The notes beneath the pieces were generated by a model. It worked only from the letters and a program-made list of their open reading frames with translations. It did not search any database and was not told where the DNA came from. A program made the translations under genes and the position numbers. From Acephala macrosclerotiorum (Eukaryota; Ascomycota; Leotiomycetes; Helotiales; Mollisiaceae): a stretch of DNA of 64,000 nucleotides. Below, piece by piece: positions 32,152-45,800 of this stretch. The stretch spans positions 132,516 through 196,515 of the forward strand of contig MU119261.1 in assembly GCA_014904845.1 (NCBI GenBank), in the 5' to 3' direction. Every line of letters begins with the position of its first letter. Within the stretch, counting starts at the first letter, position 1.

Positions 32152-33688
32152 ATGGGCGCTCTACTCTCGCTGCCTCTGCTGGCAGTCCCCAGCATGGGAT
32201 CAGTACGTCGTCTCAACGAGTCTAGACTTCGTGCGCTCACTGACTTTTGTAGGTCATGGGTATTGTAGCCAGCTGCTGCGGTGCAGCGACGTGCTCTGCT
32301 GTATGCAGTGCGTGTGGGAAATGTGGTAACAGGTGCGTTGAAACCTCTCTCAAAGACCGCAGAGCCTAACCGTCAACAGCGTTGCCACTCGAATTGCCTA
32401 TGCCCTCATCCTCCTCGTCAACTCGATTCTATCATGGATTATGCTCACACCGTGGGCGATCAACAAACTACAACATCTGACTTTAGATTATATGACAATA
32501 AGTTGTCCGGATGGGCCATGTTATGGATGGGTTGCGGTGCATCGAATCAACTTCGCCCTAGGCGTATTTCACATCATACTTGCCTTTATCCTCCTCGGCG
32601 TCAACTCATCAAAAAATCCTCGCGCGAACATTCAAAATGGATTTTGGGGCCCTAAAATTATCGCTTGGCTGGGTCTAATTGTGTTGTCATTCCTAATTCC
32701 AGAATCATTCTTCTTCGTATGGGGCAACTACATCTCCTTCATTGCGGCAACACTCTTCCTCCTCCTCGGTCTGATCCTTCTCGTCGACTTAGCACATACC
32801 TGGGCCGAATATTGCTTGGATCGAATTGAAGCCTCTGATTCTCGAGCATGGAGGGGTGTTCTGATTGGATCAACTCTTGGCATGTTTGCTGCTTCTTTGG
32901 CCATGACTATTGTCATGTACATCTTCTTCGCCAAAGGAGGCTGCACCATGAACCAGACCGCCATCACTCTCAATCTGATCTTCCTCTTCATCGTATCCGC
33001 GATCTCAGTCCATCCTGGGGTTCAAGAGGGCAACCCTAAGGCTGGCCTAGCCCAGTCAGCCATGGTTGCTATCTATTGCACATACCTCACCATGTCCGCC
33101 GTATCGATGGAGCCTGACGACAAGAACTGCAACCCCCTCATCCGAGCGCAAGGCACACGAACAACCTCTATCGTCATCGGAGCCATCGTCACCATGCTCA
33201 CCGTTGCTTATACCACCACCAGAGCAGCCACCCAAGGCGTTGCTCTCGGCGGCAGTGGAAAGAGCGTCCGCCTCCCAGACGAAGACGAACACGATCTCGT
33301 AACCCAACAACCCGACAGCCGCCGCGAAATGCGCGCCGCCGCCCTCCGCCAAGCCGTCGAAGAAGGAAGTCTCCCCGCCGACGCCCTCCTAGACGATGAT
33401 GACGAGTCCGACTACGGAAACACCAAAACCGACGATGAACGCACTTCAACACAATACAGTTACGCTCTCTTCCACATCATTTTCTTCCTTGCTACAGCAT
33501 GGATTGCTACCCTTTTGACGATGAATATCGAGGAGTCTACGAAGAATGGGACGGTGGATGATTTTGCGCCGGTTGGGAGGACATATGCGGCGAGTTGGAT
33601 TAAGATTGTTAGTGCGTGGGTTTGTTATGGTATTTATACTTGGACGCTCGTTGCGCCGATTGTGCTTTCGGATCGAGAATTCGCTTAG
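32152..33688 (+). CDS. TMS1: Serine incorporator (SERINC/TMS1) membrane protein
   Basis: A 479-residue protein from three exons (32152-32202, 32253-32332 and 32380-33688). The N-terminus MGALLSLPLLAVPSMGS and the cysteine-rich SCCGAATCSAVCSACGKCGN are diagnostic of SERINC/TMS1. About ten transmembrane segments follow (ARIAYALILLVNSILSWI onward), with HRINFALGVFHIILAFILLG, WNYISF-type and SMEPDDKNCNP loops. An acidic, Ser-poor cytoplasmic loop (LPDEDEHDLVTQQ ... DDDDESDYG) precedes the last two helices and the ending LSDREFA. SERINC proteins were proposed to aid serine lipid synthesis and are now viewed as lipid scramblase-like. They reside in ER, vacuole or plasma membrane. A run of eleven G lies about 16 nt after the stop. 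Confidence 0.96.
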
Positions 33689-33703
33689 GCGGATTATTAG
33701 AAA

Positions 33704-33714
33704 GGGGGGGGGGG
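33704..33714 (+). repeat. Poly-G run of 11
   Basis: Mononucleotide G tract in the presumed 3' UTR of TMS1. Such runs are prone to length error in sequencing. Confidence 0.8.
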
Positions 33715-34514
33715 AGCTATGTTTTTGAAGCGTTTGTATTGTACTAGTGATTCGCTGCATTTTTGAGGCTAGGCGTTATGCACTCATGCTAGGCGGTGGG
33801 AATGATTGATACACTTTTAAATGAGTATACTCTCTGCAACCTTTTGATTTGTGTCGCGATGCCGTGTCATGATTCGAAAGCTTAAAAGTCACAGACGAGT
33901 CGAAATGCTTTGCCGGTAGCAAGTGCCATTTTTCTTTTCTGATTCAGATATAGACAGTGGCGTCTTCTGGGTCCCACCGTGCTCGGTTACACTACCTTTG
34001 CAGCAATCAACATGATCGACGCAGATCTGAGATTTGTATTGCTACCGGTTGTACGGTACCTGTGAGACATTCTTATCATCAAACTGATTTGGAAACCTGT
34101 CTTGCGCACATTGCACTGCACAGGGAATGATCGAAAAAAGGCACCTTGGGGCTCGAGCCGAGCCGGAAGCTGCACAGCATGCTGCGTGGGAGTACACTGA
34201 AACTTGGTGAAGCTTGGTGGCTGCTTCCTGCTAACTAGTCGGGAAGGTATGCGTGCGATCTGAGGTTGAGATTGTGGATTGAAGCATCGTGGTCACAGGG
34301 TTACCACCGCGGTGTAAGATCCAAGGACTGAGATCGGGTGTCTGGTACTATATGGAAGGAGGATGTGAAGTTTGAATCACAACCAACTGATTTACAACTT
34401 ATCACACGCAGGCTGAGGTCCTGAGAGCTTGTGTACTCAATGTCGTGCAATGCATTTTGGATTTGACGCTCTGAGAAGCATCGCTACTTTTCAGCAAGAA
34501 AATAGTCCTTAATT
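33715..34514. other. Intergenic region between convergent genes
   Basis: Between the 3' ends of TMS1 (+) and the SDR (-). No gene, repeat or RNA recognised. Confidence 0.4.
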
Positions 34515-35615
34515 TTAGATGCCTCTTCCTCCATCAACTTCCAAACACGTACCAGTAATGAATTTTGCCTCATCACTAGCTAAGAAGAGGCAGTAGTTTG
34601 CAACATCGACTGGATCTGTAAGTCTACCTAGCGGGACATTGAACAAGAACTTCTTGAAGTTCTCCTCCGTTGGTGGTACCCCGACGAAGGTTTCGAATCT
34701 GTGTTCCATCAGCTCTGCAAAGCGGAACGGGGCGCAGGGGAAGCACTTACAGTCCTGTAGCACTCAAAAGAGGACAGATAGAATTGACACGGATCTGTTT
34801 CTCGCCATACTCGGCTGCTAGACCCTTTGTTGCCTGTGTAGGGTCAGATGGGAAGACAGAGTAAGGGTGAGAGTCGAGGACAGACATTCGCAACAGCAGC
34901 TTTGCTAGCATTGTACCACACGAGTCCAGGTCTCGGTCTTGTAGCTCCAATTGAAGCAATGTTGATGATTGAACCACCGTCACCTTGATTAATGAGGTTG
35001 GGAATGAAGTGCCTGGCGGAATGGAAGATACTCTTCACATTAACTGTGAAGACTTTGTCAAATTCATCTTCTGTGACTTCTGCTGTTGGCTGGGATGATG
35101 TGTTAGAACGTACCGCTAGAAGGGAGGGGAGGCACGAACCTTGTTCTTGTAAGAAGTGCCCGCGTTGTTAACGAGGATGTCTACTCGCCCCCACTTAGCC
35201 AAGGTGTTTTCCATGAGTTGCTCCCAGTCTGCTTCATTTGCAACATTGGTTTTGATGAAGTGCATTGCATGAGGGTGGGTAGTATTAGCGACTCTTTCAC
35301 CGCCAACAGAACTGTATTCATATTAGAATCTGATATATCGAAATAAAAGGCAAGGCTTGATTTGAAGCCGCATGTTGCTTTACTTCGCCAACCGACAGTG
35401 GCAGCCTAGAGCAATCTCGAAATTGACGCTTTCTTAAGGGAGGAGAAAGAGCTTGGGAGAATTTGCAGCACTCACTCTATATCAGCTACAATCACTTTGC
35501 ATCCTTCTTCTGCAAACCGCTTTGAGATGGCTTCACCAAAGCCGGAACCACCGCCAGTGACAATTGCCACCTTGCCCTCAAGGCGTGTACCGAGGACTTT
35601 TGCTTCTGTCGTCAT
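34515..35615 (-). CDS. Short-chain dehydrogenase/reductase, 3-oxoacyl-ACP-reductase-like
   Basis: A 260-residue classical SDR from five exons (35615-35476, 35311-35140, 35089-34886, 34833-34751 and 34698-34515). The first intron is unusually long for this window (164 nt). Motifs in order are KVAIVTGGGSGFGEAISKRF (cofactor), VIVADI (acidic residue after strand 2, hence NAD preference), DILVNNAGTSYKNK, SIINIASIGATRPRPG (catalytic Ser) and VWYNASKAAVANAT (Tyr-x3-Lys). IRVNSICPLLSATGLF comes next, and GTCLEVDGGRGI is close to the C-terminus. Length and motifs match FabG-like fungal SDRs of unknown substrate. The protein is unlike the two SDRs at 23-26 kb. No defect. Confidence 0.92.
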
Positions 35616-38217
35616 GATGAAATGTAGGTGGGGTAGAAATCTGAAAGTTTCTGGGCTGTTTCTGAGCGGATACGGGGGAGGAAACTGGGGAATGCGAAGG
35701 AAGTTGTAAAGATCAGGTGTTTAACTGATGACTACTTGATGATTGATCTCGTGGCAATTTCGTGTTTTAAGACCTTGAAAATCTCTGATTGGAACCGAGA
35801 AAGACAAGGAAGAAGTTAGGAAAGATTGAAATATATCGATTGTTGTAAAGGTAGAAGTGACGATCGTCACTGCCCCACGAGGTGGTGCTCATGAGGGGTA
35901 ATCGTTCGGTTAGCACTCCTCTACCCAATTAAAACGCTCCGTGTTTACCCCGCCTCCTCATAAGGGCCTTTTCTCCGCCGTGAAGTATATCCTCATGGCA
36001 GTTTACCGGATTTGATCTCTTCAGACGTAAATCCAATGAGAGAATGACCATGGTCTTGAAAACCGTATGTAGAGATGGACCAGATCTAGATGCGGGGTAG
36101 TGTTGCCATTCTTATCTCACTTCTCGCTTCCCTCGACATGCTTTCCTTGAGGGTAAACAGGGAACTTCCTTACACTATCAACTATTTGAAGCTTCTTTCT
36201 ACAACTCCGAGACCAACAAGAAGCTAGGACTTCGTGTTCTCGAAGCTCCACTCTAAAATGACATCGTCTTCAGCTTGAGTGAGCATTGGCTGAGGCTTGC
36301 GCATGATTTGCGCCAAGTGTTTGAAAGTCTGCGGGAAAGGTCCAAAATGCGCCCCACGCGCTGGTTCGAGCCTTTGCCTGACGCGTCGTGTTGATCTTCA
36401 TGCAAGAACGGAACATCGCATGTTTTTCTTGAAATAATGACTAATCGTCTTTCGAAGTTGTGGCACGGGGTCTGGTTGTCAGCTGTCAACGCTTCGTAGG
36501 ACTGAAGGAAAGAATGTCGTGCTCAAGCACATGGGTACTTGAGATATGAATTCATTGACGCTATCTAACCCCTGCCATCAGCCTTGGGCCGGCTTGGCTC
36601 TTAGATACTCCAGACGGGCGTGCTTCATTGCCCGTCACGATGTTTCTTGCCAAGCTGTGAGAGGCAGATTCGTATCGGATCATCGGACACAACTACTGTT
36701 ATCGCAACATCGAGAACAGCTTCTTCTCAGGCAAATATGCAGAGAGCAACTGAAAACCCTATTGCAAAGCTGCAGCCTGTCCAGGATAAGAACGTCATGA
36801 TAGCGACGCATGCAAGCCCCTACGCCACGCCAAGGGGGAGCTGCAGGTGCGAGAGCGGCGAAAAGTGACGGGTAAAAGAGCATCTATTGGATGTCCAGAA
36901 TTAGATGTCGACTTACGGTATTGATGCTCGAGGACTTTGCAGACACGAGACTGGTGTTGCTCATCAGTGAAAACATTTGGTCTCCGAGCCGTGGGCCAAC
37001 ACGAGTCGCGGCGGTCTCAGGCTTCAGCAGTGCAGCTGAGATCAAAGTTCAAACTTATTCGACGTTGCATTTGACGCGGAAGCGCTTGTGCTCAGCCTGG
37101 GGGCCCGACTCGAAAAGTCCCAAAGCAAGGCATCGAGCTCTGACTGCAGACGCCAGACACTCAAGCTCAATTCAATAGCTTGTATGCAGGAGCCCGCTGG
37201 CAACCTGGTAGCTTTGAAGGAAACGGAGTGTTTCTTGTTTCCTTATCTTATGTCTTGCGCACATGGTATTTTAAAAGTGCTGACTCGCTTCTCGATCGAA
37301 GTAGACGGTAGATGAAGTAATTTTATATTCAAGCCTCACGCGCCAAAGAGCCCCAAGCTTACCCCCTTCCCAACCTCCCTGATGACAAGCTTTTCATAGA
37401 ACGGCCGGAAAAGAGCATGGAATTGACTAAGAACTTCGCCTGGCCACCTCTTTTTGCATCCTCGGACTCTTTGAATGAGGTTGATCCGGCCGGCTCGAAA
37501 CGTTTCGCTGGATGAAAATCTATGAATGGGAGATTTTTCTTGCATCGGCCATGGCCAATCATCCGCCCCTGGCCCTGCAAGCCGCACCACGGCCTTTTTG
37601 AGCCGTCGAGCTTCAATGTACTGCGATATCCTGGGCCATACAGGACGCAATATTCCATTAGTCCATACAGTGACTTCCATATTGCCTCGAAGTGAACTCA
37701 ATACTTACACGCTGCCATTGAACCAGTGACCCTCCTCTTGCAATATGCGGCCGGCTGCTGGTCTTGCCTGAGTGTCCCAATCCGACAAACCACCACGCGG
37801 TGCGGTGCGGCGCTTCTTTCGCCTCTGTTGCTTGAGTGACATCCCGGAAGGCCCCTGAAAGTAAAACCCGCTGGCTGCAGAAGCTCCTGCTATGACACCG
37901 TAGATCCGTTTCTGAGTAACTTCGCTCTCTTCCTTCTGCATCCACACACTGTCGTTCTCTTGCGCGCTGTTTTTGGTGAGCTAGCATCCTCCTGTTTGAT
38001 CCTCCCAGCCTCGACGTTGTTTATGTTGGCTTGTGTTTCAAACATTTTGCACTGACCGAATTCCCTCGCGCCGACAGACTTTTAATGCTCGAGTCGCTTA
38101 ACCACGCTAAGCCGAGCGCAGCAACATCCTATCTTCTCGTCTTTTCCTACCCTTCGTACACACAACAATCAGCCCCGAGCGATTGCATCGTCGCGACGGA
38201 GTGTGCACGATATTTAG
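35616..38217. other. Gene-poor region, 2.6 kb
   Basis: Upstream flank of the SDR (-) and of BST1 (+), which are divergent. Several 60-120-codon frames occur on both strands, the largest at 37336-37701 (-) and 37705-37947 (-). They overlap alternative frames of similar size, show no motif and cannot be joined convincingly by splice sites. Nothing repetitive was noticed. A short unrecognised gene near 37.3-37.9 kb is not excluded. Confidence 0.4.
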
Positions 38218-41200
38218 ATGAGGAGGCGCTCATCTGGATCCGCCGCAGAGGAAGAAGGCGAAGAATCCGCATCGAATGTCGAGGATTCTGAAGGGCAAAT
38301 AAGGGGACCGACCAAAGATCTCAGCGGCCTTCGAATTCAGACGACAGCTCGATCTCCAGATACACAGCACAGTAACACTCCACACGAGCTCGATAGACGG
38401 AAAAGCACAGATAAGAGGCCCTCGAGCGCCCGGAGCCGCCGGCCCAGCAATACGAATTGGAAGCCTTCAGAATCGCGAAATGGAAATTTGGACAAGAGTC
38501 GATCTACGGAACCTCCTGTGATCATTATGCCATCGAAAGAGGCCATTGCAGCCGACAAGATGGCAGATTCACGCCAAAATACTCGTCGACCCAGACTGAG
38601 AAGTCCCTGGTTCTGTTCTCCTCTCACAGTCGTTACGACGGCACTCGCCCTGCTTTCGCTCGCCTCTATAATACATTCGTTTACTAGTAGACAGTTGGAT
38701 ACGAAAGGATGCCGCATGTCATATATGAGACCGTCATTTGCGAAGCTCTCAGACTTCGATACAGAGCACACGCGTTTTGCTAGCAAATATTCGGTATATC
38801 TGTACCGAGAAGGAATGGTGGATGAAGATACCAAGGTATGGAATGAAGATGAGAGGTCTGATGGTGATGCTGATAGCTTCCTGTAGGTAAAGGGCGTTCC
38901 AGTTCTTTTTATACCAGGAAATGCGGGCAGTTATAAACAGGTTCGACCTATCGCCGCCGAGGCAGCAACCTATTTCCATGACGTTTTACGACACGATCAT
39001 GCTGCAATCAGTGCTGGAGCGCGGAATCTGGACTTCTTTACAGTTGACTTCAACGAGGACATCACAGCTTTCCACGGACAAACGATGCTAGATCAGGCAG
39101 AATATTTGAACGAAGCAATTGCGTACATATTGTCACTCTACCACGACCCTCGAAGATCTGAAAGAGACCCAGACCTTCCAGATCCCACTTCTGTGATAAT
39201 ATTAGGGCACTCAATGGGAGGGATAGTCGCTCGAACGATGTTGGTCATGCCGAATTACCAGTCGAACTCGATCAATACCATTATTACGATGTCCGCCCCT
39301 CATGCGCGACCACCTGTCTCCTTCGATGCAGAAATCGTCAGGACCTATAAACAGATCAACGATTATTGGAGGCAGGCTTACTCGCAAAAATGGGCGAACA
39401 ACAACCCACTATGGCATGTCACTCTGATTTCGATAGCTGGTGGAGGACTTGATACTGTGGTTCCATCCGATTACGCAAGCTTGGAATCTTTAGTACCCGA
39501 TACACATGGTTTCACAGTCTTCACGTCTTCCGTCCCGAATGTATGGACCGGTATGGACCATCAAGCTATTCTTTGGTGCGACCAATTTCGTAAGGTTGTA
39601 ATCCGATCTCTATACGACGTGATCGATGTCAATCGACCAGCTCAGACAAAACCTCGAGCGGACAGGATGAGGATCTTCAAGAAGTGGTATTTGACTGGCA
39701 TGGAGACCGTTGCTGAGAAGACCTTGTCCCAAAAGGAACCGACTACTCTTCTCACTCTGGAAGACAATTCCAACTCGATCATTGCGCAGGGAGAACGGTT
39801 GACGCTGCGAAAGTTTGGACAAAATCGCAAACCTCGCGCTCACTTGTTACCTATTCCACCGCAGGGAACACCCGGCGGAAAACGGTTCACTCTTCTGACG
39901 GATCAGAAACTCGACAAGCCTGGGGATTCCGGAAAGCTTGAGGTTCTCTTTTGCAGCGTTTTCCCACTTCATCCTGGACAGTCAGCAACACTATTCTCAA
40001 TGAACATGGACCTCTCGGGTGACAGCTCTGGGTCAACTCGATTGGCCTGTAAGAACGCAGCTTCCGACGTTATTGTGCTACCAGCGTCGACAAGGACAAC
40101 AAAAAAGCCATTTTGGTTAGACGAGGAAGAGGAGGTCCAGCCATTCTCGTATTTGCAATACGATCTGGAAGACATTCTGGACCATCAATTTGTTGCTATT
40201 GTCGACAAAGCGGTTGATCCAACGCCTGGATGGGTCATTGCTGAATTCAGCGATAATGTCCAATCGCATCGAATCCGATCATTAGGTCTGCGCCGTCTTC
40301 TAGCCTTCGGACTGAAGATCAAGCTTCCTCCAAACAGACCCATGGTTGCAGAAGTCAAAGTCCCAGCTCTGCATTCGAGTCTGTTAGCTTACAAGCTCGA
40401 GATGGGAAATCAGATTTGCGGAGATGAGGCCGAGATGTTTACACCACTACTTCGACAATATATTTCGGAACCCTACGAATCGAAGTACTTCGTAAATGTT
40501 AAACAAGCAGACATTAATTTACACGGCGTTTCGCCGTACATGCCACCGGCGCTTAAATACAAGAGTGCTCAAGACGGCATGAGTCTTCAATTCTGGACGG
40601 ATCCCACATGCAATTCTAGCATCAAAATCTCCCTGAAAGTTGATATTCCAGGGAGCTTAGGAAAGTTGTACATGCGGTACAGAACCGTTTTCGCAGCCTT
40701 TCCACTTCTGGTTGTCGCACTCGTTCTGAGGAAGCAATTCCGTGTATACGACGAGACGGGAATTTTCATGGCATTCACGGAAAGTTTGGATCTTTGCCTG
40801 CGCCAATCATTACCACTGGTTCTATTGGCACTCACGTGCCTGTCCGTTTCAATGGCACAATCAAGCACTGCGCCACCAAAAGCTTCACAATCGGGGCTTT
40901 GGGGATGGCGAGGGAATGCCACCGAAACCCAGGTCGACTTCACTAAGAACGATCTGTTGGTAGGCGCACAAGACCCGTTCTTCTGGTTCATGGTCCCTTT
41001 GATTGGTCTAGTGTGCGTGGGAGTTTGTGTAATGTTGAACTATGCAGTCTTGGCCATCACTCATGGGTTCAGCATTGTGTATGGATGGCTGAGCGTGAAG
41101 CCTGCCTGGCTTCGCAACGAAGATAAGAGAAGAGCGTTGTCTCCTGCATTCGCACCATCAACCCCCCGCCGGCGCTTTCTGACTACAGGAATTCTCTTAT

Positions 41201-41748
41201 TCCTTGTTTCGACCGTCATTCCTTACCAATTTGCCTATCTGGTTGCATGTCTAGTACAAATTGCCACTTGTACTCGTGCTCTTCGGTTTGCCAGGGAGGC
41301 TCGCTCGAACACCAACTACAACTTCTACAACTACGTTCATTCAATCCTCATCCTCATGCTCTGGATTCTTCCTATCAATCTCCCCATATTGGTAGTCTGG
41401 GTACACAACTTGGCCGTACACTGGTTGACACCGTTCTCCTCGCATCACAACGTCCTTTCCATCATGCCATTCATCCTTCTCGTGGAGACTCTGACCAGTG
41501 GGAAAATGGTACCACGAGTTACATCCCGCCTTCGCCACCTCACAAGTGTCTTCTTCTTCTGCATTGCAATCTACGCTGCAGTGTACGGAGTGACATATGC
41601 TTATATGCTGCATTACCTGGTTAACTTTGTTGCAGCATGGCTTGTTGCGATCCACTCGTCGACTTCCTCCTGGAGCCTTGCCGGGTTCAACAGTCTTTTC
41701 GACCAAGAAGTCAACGAGAGCACAAGAAAACGTGGGAAGACGCCTTGA
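38218..41748 (+). CDS. BST1: GPI inositol-deacylase
   Basis: A 1,159-residue ER membrane lipase from two exons (38218-38835 and 38887-41748). It removes the inositol-linked acyl chain from GPI anchors, which is needed for export of GPI proteins and ER quality control. A disordered basic N-terminus is followed by a transmembrane anchor (about residues 131-154). The PGAP1-like alpha/beta-hydrolase domain has the signature GVPVLFIPGNAGSYKQVRPI across the splice, FTVDFNEDITAFHG, and the nucleophile elbow GHSMGG with Ser near residue 315. A luminal beta-rich region and about seven C-terminal transmembrane helices complete the family layout. Length is normal for fungal Bst1. No defect visible. Confidence 0.97.
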
Positions 41749-42852
41749 GCAATTACCTACTCCCTAAACATACCAAGATACGAAGTTCAATGACTCGATG
41801 CAGCGTTTCGGCCTATCCTCACACAGAGGACGGTCACACCTTCTAATACACGTTAGATTTCCGTTCTATTGCTCACTTGAAAGAGTTACATTCACGGGCG
41901 TTCGTCAAAGCATACAATGAGTGGTTCCTCTCCTTGGGAGAGTTCTCTAGATTTTTCACATGCGAGTCTTGCATACATTTTGCCACACGCACATAGGGAT
42001 TGGCGGTCGGCTCGATGGAATTCTGCATGCATACTGTAGTGTACTCGCGCTTGCGAGCGCTGGTCGTTTCAACGTCTTCTGTTTCGCATAACATCTCGAT
42101 AGCAAGCTAAGGAGAGGGCTTTGCTTGGAGATATATTTAATGTCTATACCTCTTCGTGTGGTGAGCGGGCCTGAGGCTCGGTCAAGGGAGAAGTCAGATG
42201 GGCGATGAGGGTTGTATATTTGACGATTCATGGCTTTTGGGGGCTGGTTTCAGGTGTTCGTTGCCGGCTGGATGTGCTGGCGCGATTAGGATTTGCTGCC
42301 CGGGCTACTTTGTTAGTCCTCGAATATGGAGGCCAATGATGAGAAGGAATAGAGGATGGATATCCATTGAGCTTATGGATAGCTTGAATATAAAGTTGAG
42401 AGGTGTTCATACATGTACTACACTGATCCAATTGTGTTACGTCCGATGTGAAAATCAACTTGAAGTTCTGAATGACTGTCACTAACTCTCGTAGTCTAAA
42501 CCTATAATTCGAGAATATCGCCTGCCCTAAATCTCTCACCTCCCAACGTAAACCTGTAACAGCTGTAGGTCTACCAAAGTGTTAGGAACTCGAGGAGCTG
42601 AGGCGTTGACAGCTCTGAAATCTCAGTGACTTTGTAAGTAAGATGTGAGAAACAGAGTATTCGAAAACTGGGTCGTATTTTGGACCACATATCGTCATAA
42701 AATGATACCATACAATGACAATCCCTTGTTGCAAATTCCAAAGCAGTGCTTGAAAAAGCCGACGAAGTTGGAAATCACGATATGCTCGCGTGAACCACTT
42801 AAAGAAAATCGCGTCTAACGCGTCTCCTCAGGGAGCAATCAACCAACATGCG
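41749..42852. other. Intergenic region
   Basis: 3' flank of BST1 and upstream region of PMS1, both on the plus strand. Minus-strand frames at 41873-42231 and 42228-42539 are short and motif-free. Confidence 0.4.
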
Positions 42853-45800
42853 ATGGCCACCATAAAAGCGATCGAGGGCGCTTCGGTACGCACATATTCC
42901 GTACATATCCATCTAATTATCCTACTGACAGTCTGCAGGTCCATCAAATTCAATCCGGCCAAGTTATCGTTGACTTGTGTTCAGTAGTGAAGGAGCTGGT
43001 CGAGAACAGTCTCGACGCAGGAGCGACGAGCATAGGTACCACCACACAACGACCCAGCAACGCCACAGAGTTGTGTTGCTAATGACGCTGCTACAGATGT
43101 GCGATTCAAGAATCAAGGTCTTGATGCGATCGAGGTCCAAGACAACGGAGATGGAATTTCCCCGCATAATTACGAGACATTGGCCTTGAAGCACCATACC
43201 TCGAAACTCTCTACCTATTCCGACCTCACGACTCTGCAGACGTTTGGATTTCGAGGCGAAGCTCTGTCGTCGTTATGTGCGCTATCGAAGTTCTCTGCTG
43301 TTACTTGTATGGCGCAAGATGCTCCCAAAGGCACTAGGCTTGACTTTGCAACATCTGGGAAGCTGACGGGGACGAGTGTAGTGGCTGCGCAGAAGGGAAC
43401 TACGGTTTCCGTGGAGAATCTATTCAACAATCTGCCGGTCAGAAGGCGAGAGCTCGAGCGGAATATCAAGCGGGAATGGGGGAAAGTGGTGGGAGTTCTG
43501 GGGCAATATGCTTGCATTCAAACGGGAATCAAGTTCTCTGTCTCGCAGCAGGCTGGCAAGGGGAAGAAGACCACGTTGTTCTCCACCAAGGGCAACCAAT
43601 CTACGAGGGAGAACATTGTCAATGTCTTTGGAGCAAAGACTCTGACGGCTTTGATTGCCCTAGATCTCAATCTGGAGCTGGAGCCCACCAGCGGACCAAG
43701 CCAAAGATGGAGCACGCGGGATGATGGTGGGAAGAAGGATATTCGAATGGTAGGCCACATTTCACGTCCCGCTTCAGGTGAAGGTCGTCAGACTCCGGAC
43801 AGGCAGATGTTTTTTGTCAATGCTCGGCCCTGTGGTCTGCCACAGGTTTCGAAGGCTTTCAACGAAGTCTACAAGGCGTATAATGCGTCACAGTCACCAT
43901 TTATCTTCTGCAACATTGAGTTGGACACTCATCTCTATGATGTCAATGTCAGTCCCGACAAGAGGACAATTCTCCTTCACGATCAAAACAGAATGTTGGA
44001 ATCTCTCAAAGAGGCTCTGACTGCACTGTTCGAATCTCAAGATTATACGGTCCCCATTTCGCAGCTACCTGCTCAGAAACAGCCCACTTACAAGCAGCTG
44101 ACTATCAGTCGCGAAAACACTGGTGTCCGGAGGACGTCTCAGACTCCTGCTAGGACCCCAACCCCAGCAACTGCAGATACATCTGAGCCAGAAGATACCC
44201 CGAGATCTGCTAGAAGGGAGAAAAGCACAGACGAGGAGGGCTCCGGGAAGAAGTATAACCCCCAGTTCAGAAGAGGCGCTGTGTCTCGAGAAACTATGAA
44301 GAAGAATGCTGAAGCTCTTAGTTTGGTCTCGAAATGGGCAGGGAGAAAATCAGAGAGTCGTTCAGAGCAAGACTCAGAGGCTTTAAAACCTGCTCAGGAA
44401 TTGGCAGCTGTAGGTCCTGATGGACTCACAGACGAGAAGCGCAAGCTTGTCGAGAAGTTGCGTAGAGAGGGTGAACAGAAGCAACTCGCTCAGGCTTCAG
44501 AAGAACCCGAGAGCTCTGTTGCTACTACTCAGTCAACGCAAGCACCACCTTCTGCTCAATCAGTTCGCTTTAACGAGCCGAATGAGGAAACCCCTGAAGA
44601 GGACTCGCCCCAGGTTCCACTTGATGAGGATGAAGAGCCAAGTCTATTCGTTCCCGAAGACCCAGTCCCGGCTTTACAATCGCCACCGAAATCAACTCCG
44701 TCCCTTGCTGACAGGTTCATGAGTACTCCTAGATCGTCGCACCGAACTCCAGCTGAGATCGCTACGATTACAATTGGCAGCCATACGGTGATCAGTTCAA
44801 TTGGCACGCCTTGCCCTACCAACAAACGAGCACGAATAGATCATGTCTCGAGCACATCGGGCCCCAGAAGTCGGTCAACACCGGCCCCAAAAACGAATCT
44901 GCCATCATTCGGTAGTATATTGAGCCAGCGCTTTTCTGCTCCTGGAACGGCTCCTCAACCTCCATCAAACGAAGATGAAATTGAAGATGAGGCAACAGCG
45001 CAACCCGAATCTCCACAGCTTATAGAGATTGACGCTGAGGAGAATGCCGGTGCCGAAAGTTTAGAAGGAGCGAAGGGACAGGCTGCAGAAACTGCGGACA
45101 TGCCCGAGAGTGCAGAAAGTGTAGGGTTTGAGATCATTATGAAAGAAGACGAAGATATCGACTCATCTGCACTACCACCAGATATCGGTGAAGACAGCGA
45201 GCTAATCACCGAAGACCAGAAAAAGGCATTGGAAGACGCCAAGGTCCAAGCAATGATCCAGGATGCTGAAAAGGCTGCCGTGCTGCCGTCTCAGGAGAAC
45301 ATCACACGAACTAAATCTCTGCTTAAAGGTGGATCGAAGAAGAAGGATCAAACATTGAATCTCGTCCGAAATTTAGACACAGATACAGAGAAAATCCGGC
45401 AGCAGTTCCGAGGTCTTGAGGAAATGCTATCATCCTACAAAAGGGCCGTGACCGAGAAAGCTGAAGACGAGGCCCTAGACTCAACTCAAGCTGAGGAGAA
45501 ATTGTCTTTGACGATCTCTAAGGATGACTTTGCTAAGATGAAGATTGTCGGGCAGTTCAATTTGGGCTTCATTCTCGCTTCACGTGCATCCGAGAAATCA
45601 GATAGCGAGGATGATGTCTCAATCGCTGATGATTTGTTCATCATCGACCAGCACGCTTCAGATGAAAAGTACAACTTCGAGCGCCTACAGGCTACGACAA
45701 TTGTGCAATCGCAGAGACTAGTCGTTCCGAAGACGCTCGATCTCACGGCTATGGAAGAAGAAATCGTCTTGGAGAATCTATCTGCTCTGGAGACTAATGG

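Noticed and set aside
23353..35615. Three SDR genes plus an MFS transporter and a TF-like gene as a biosynthetic cluster
   Set aside because: No backbone enzyme (PKS, NRPS, terpene cyclase, DMATS) is present. The SDRs belong to different subfamilies, and TMS1 and MCH1-like genes, which are not cluster genes, are interspersed.
37336..37987. Overlapping minus-strand frames of 80-121 codons that might form a gene
   Set aside because: Several frames of similar length overlap, no splice choice joins them convincingly, and no signal peptide, membrane helix or family motif is visible.
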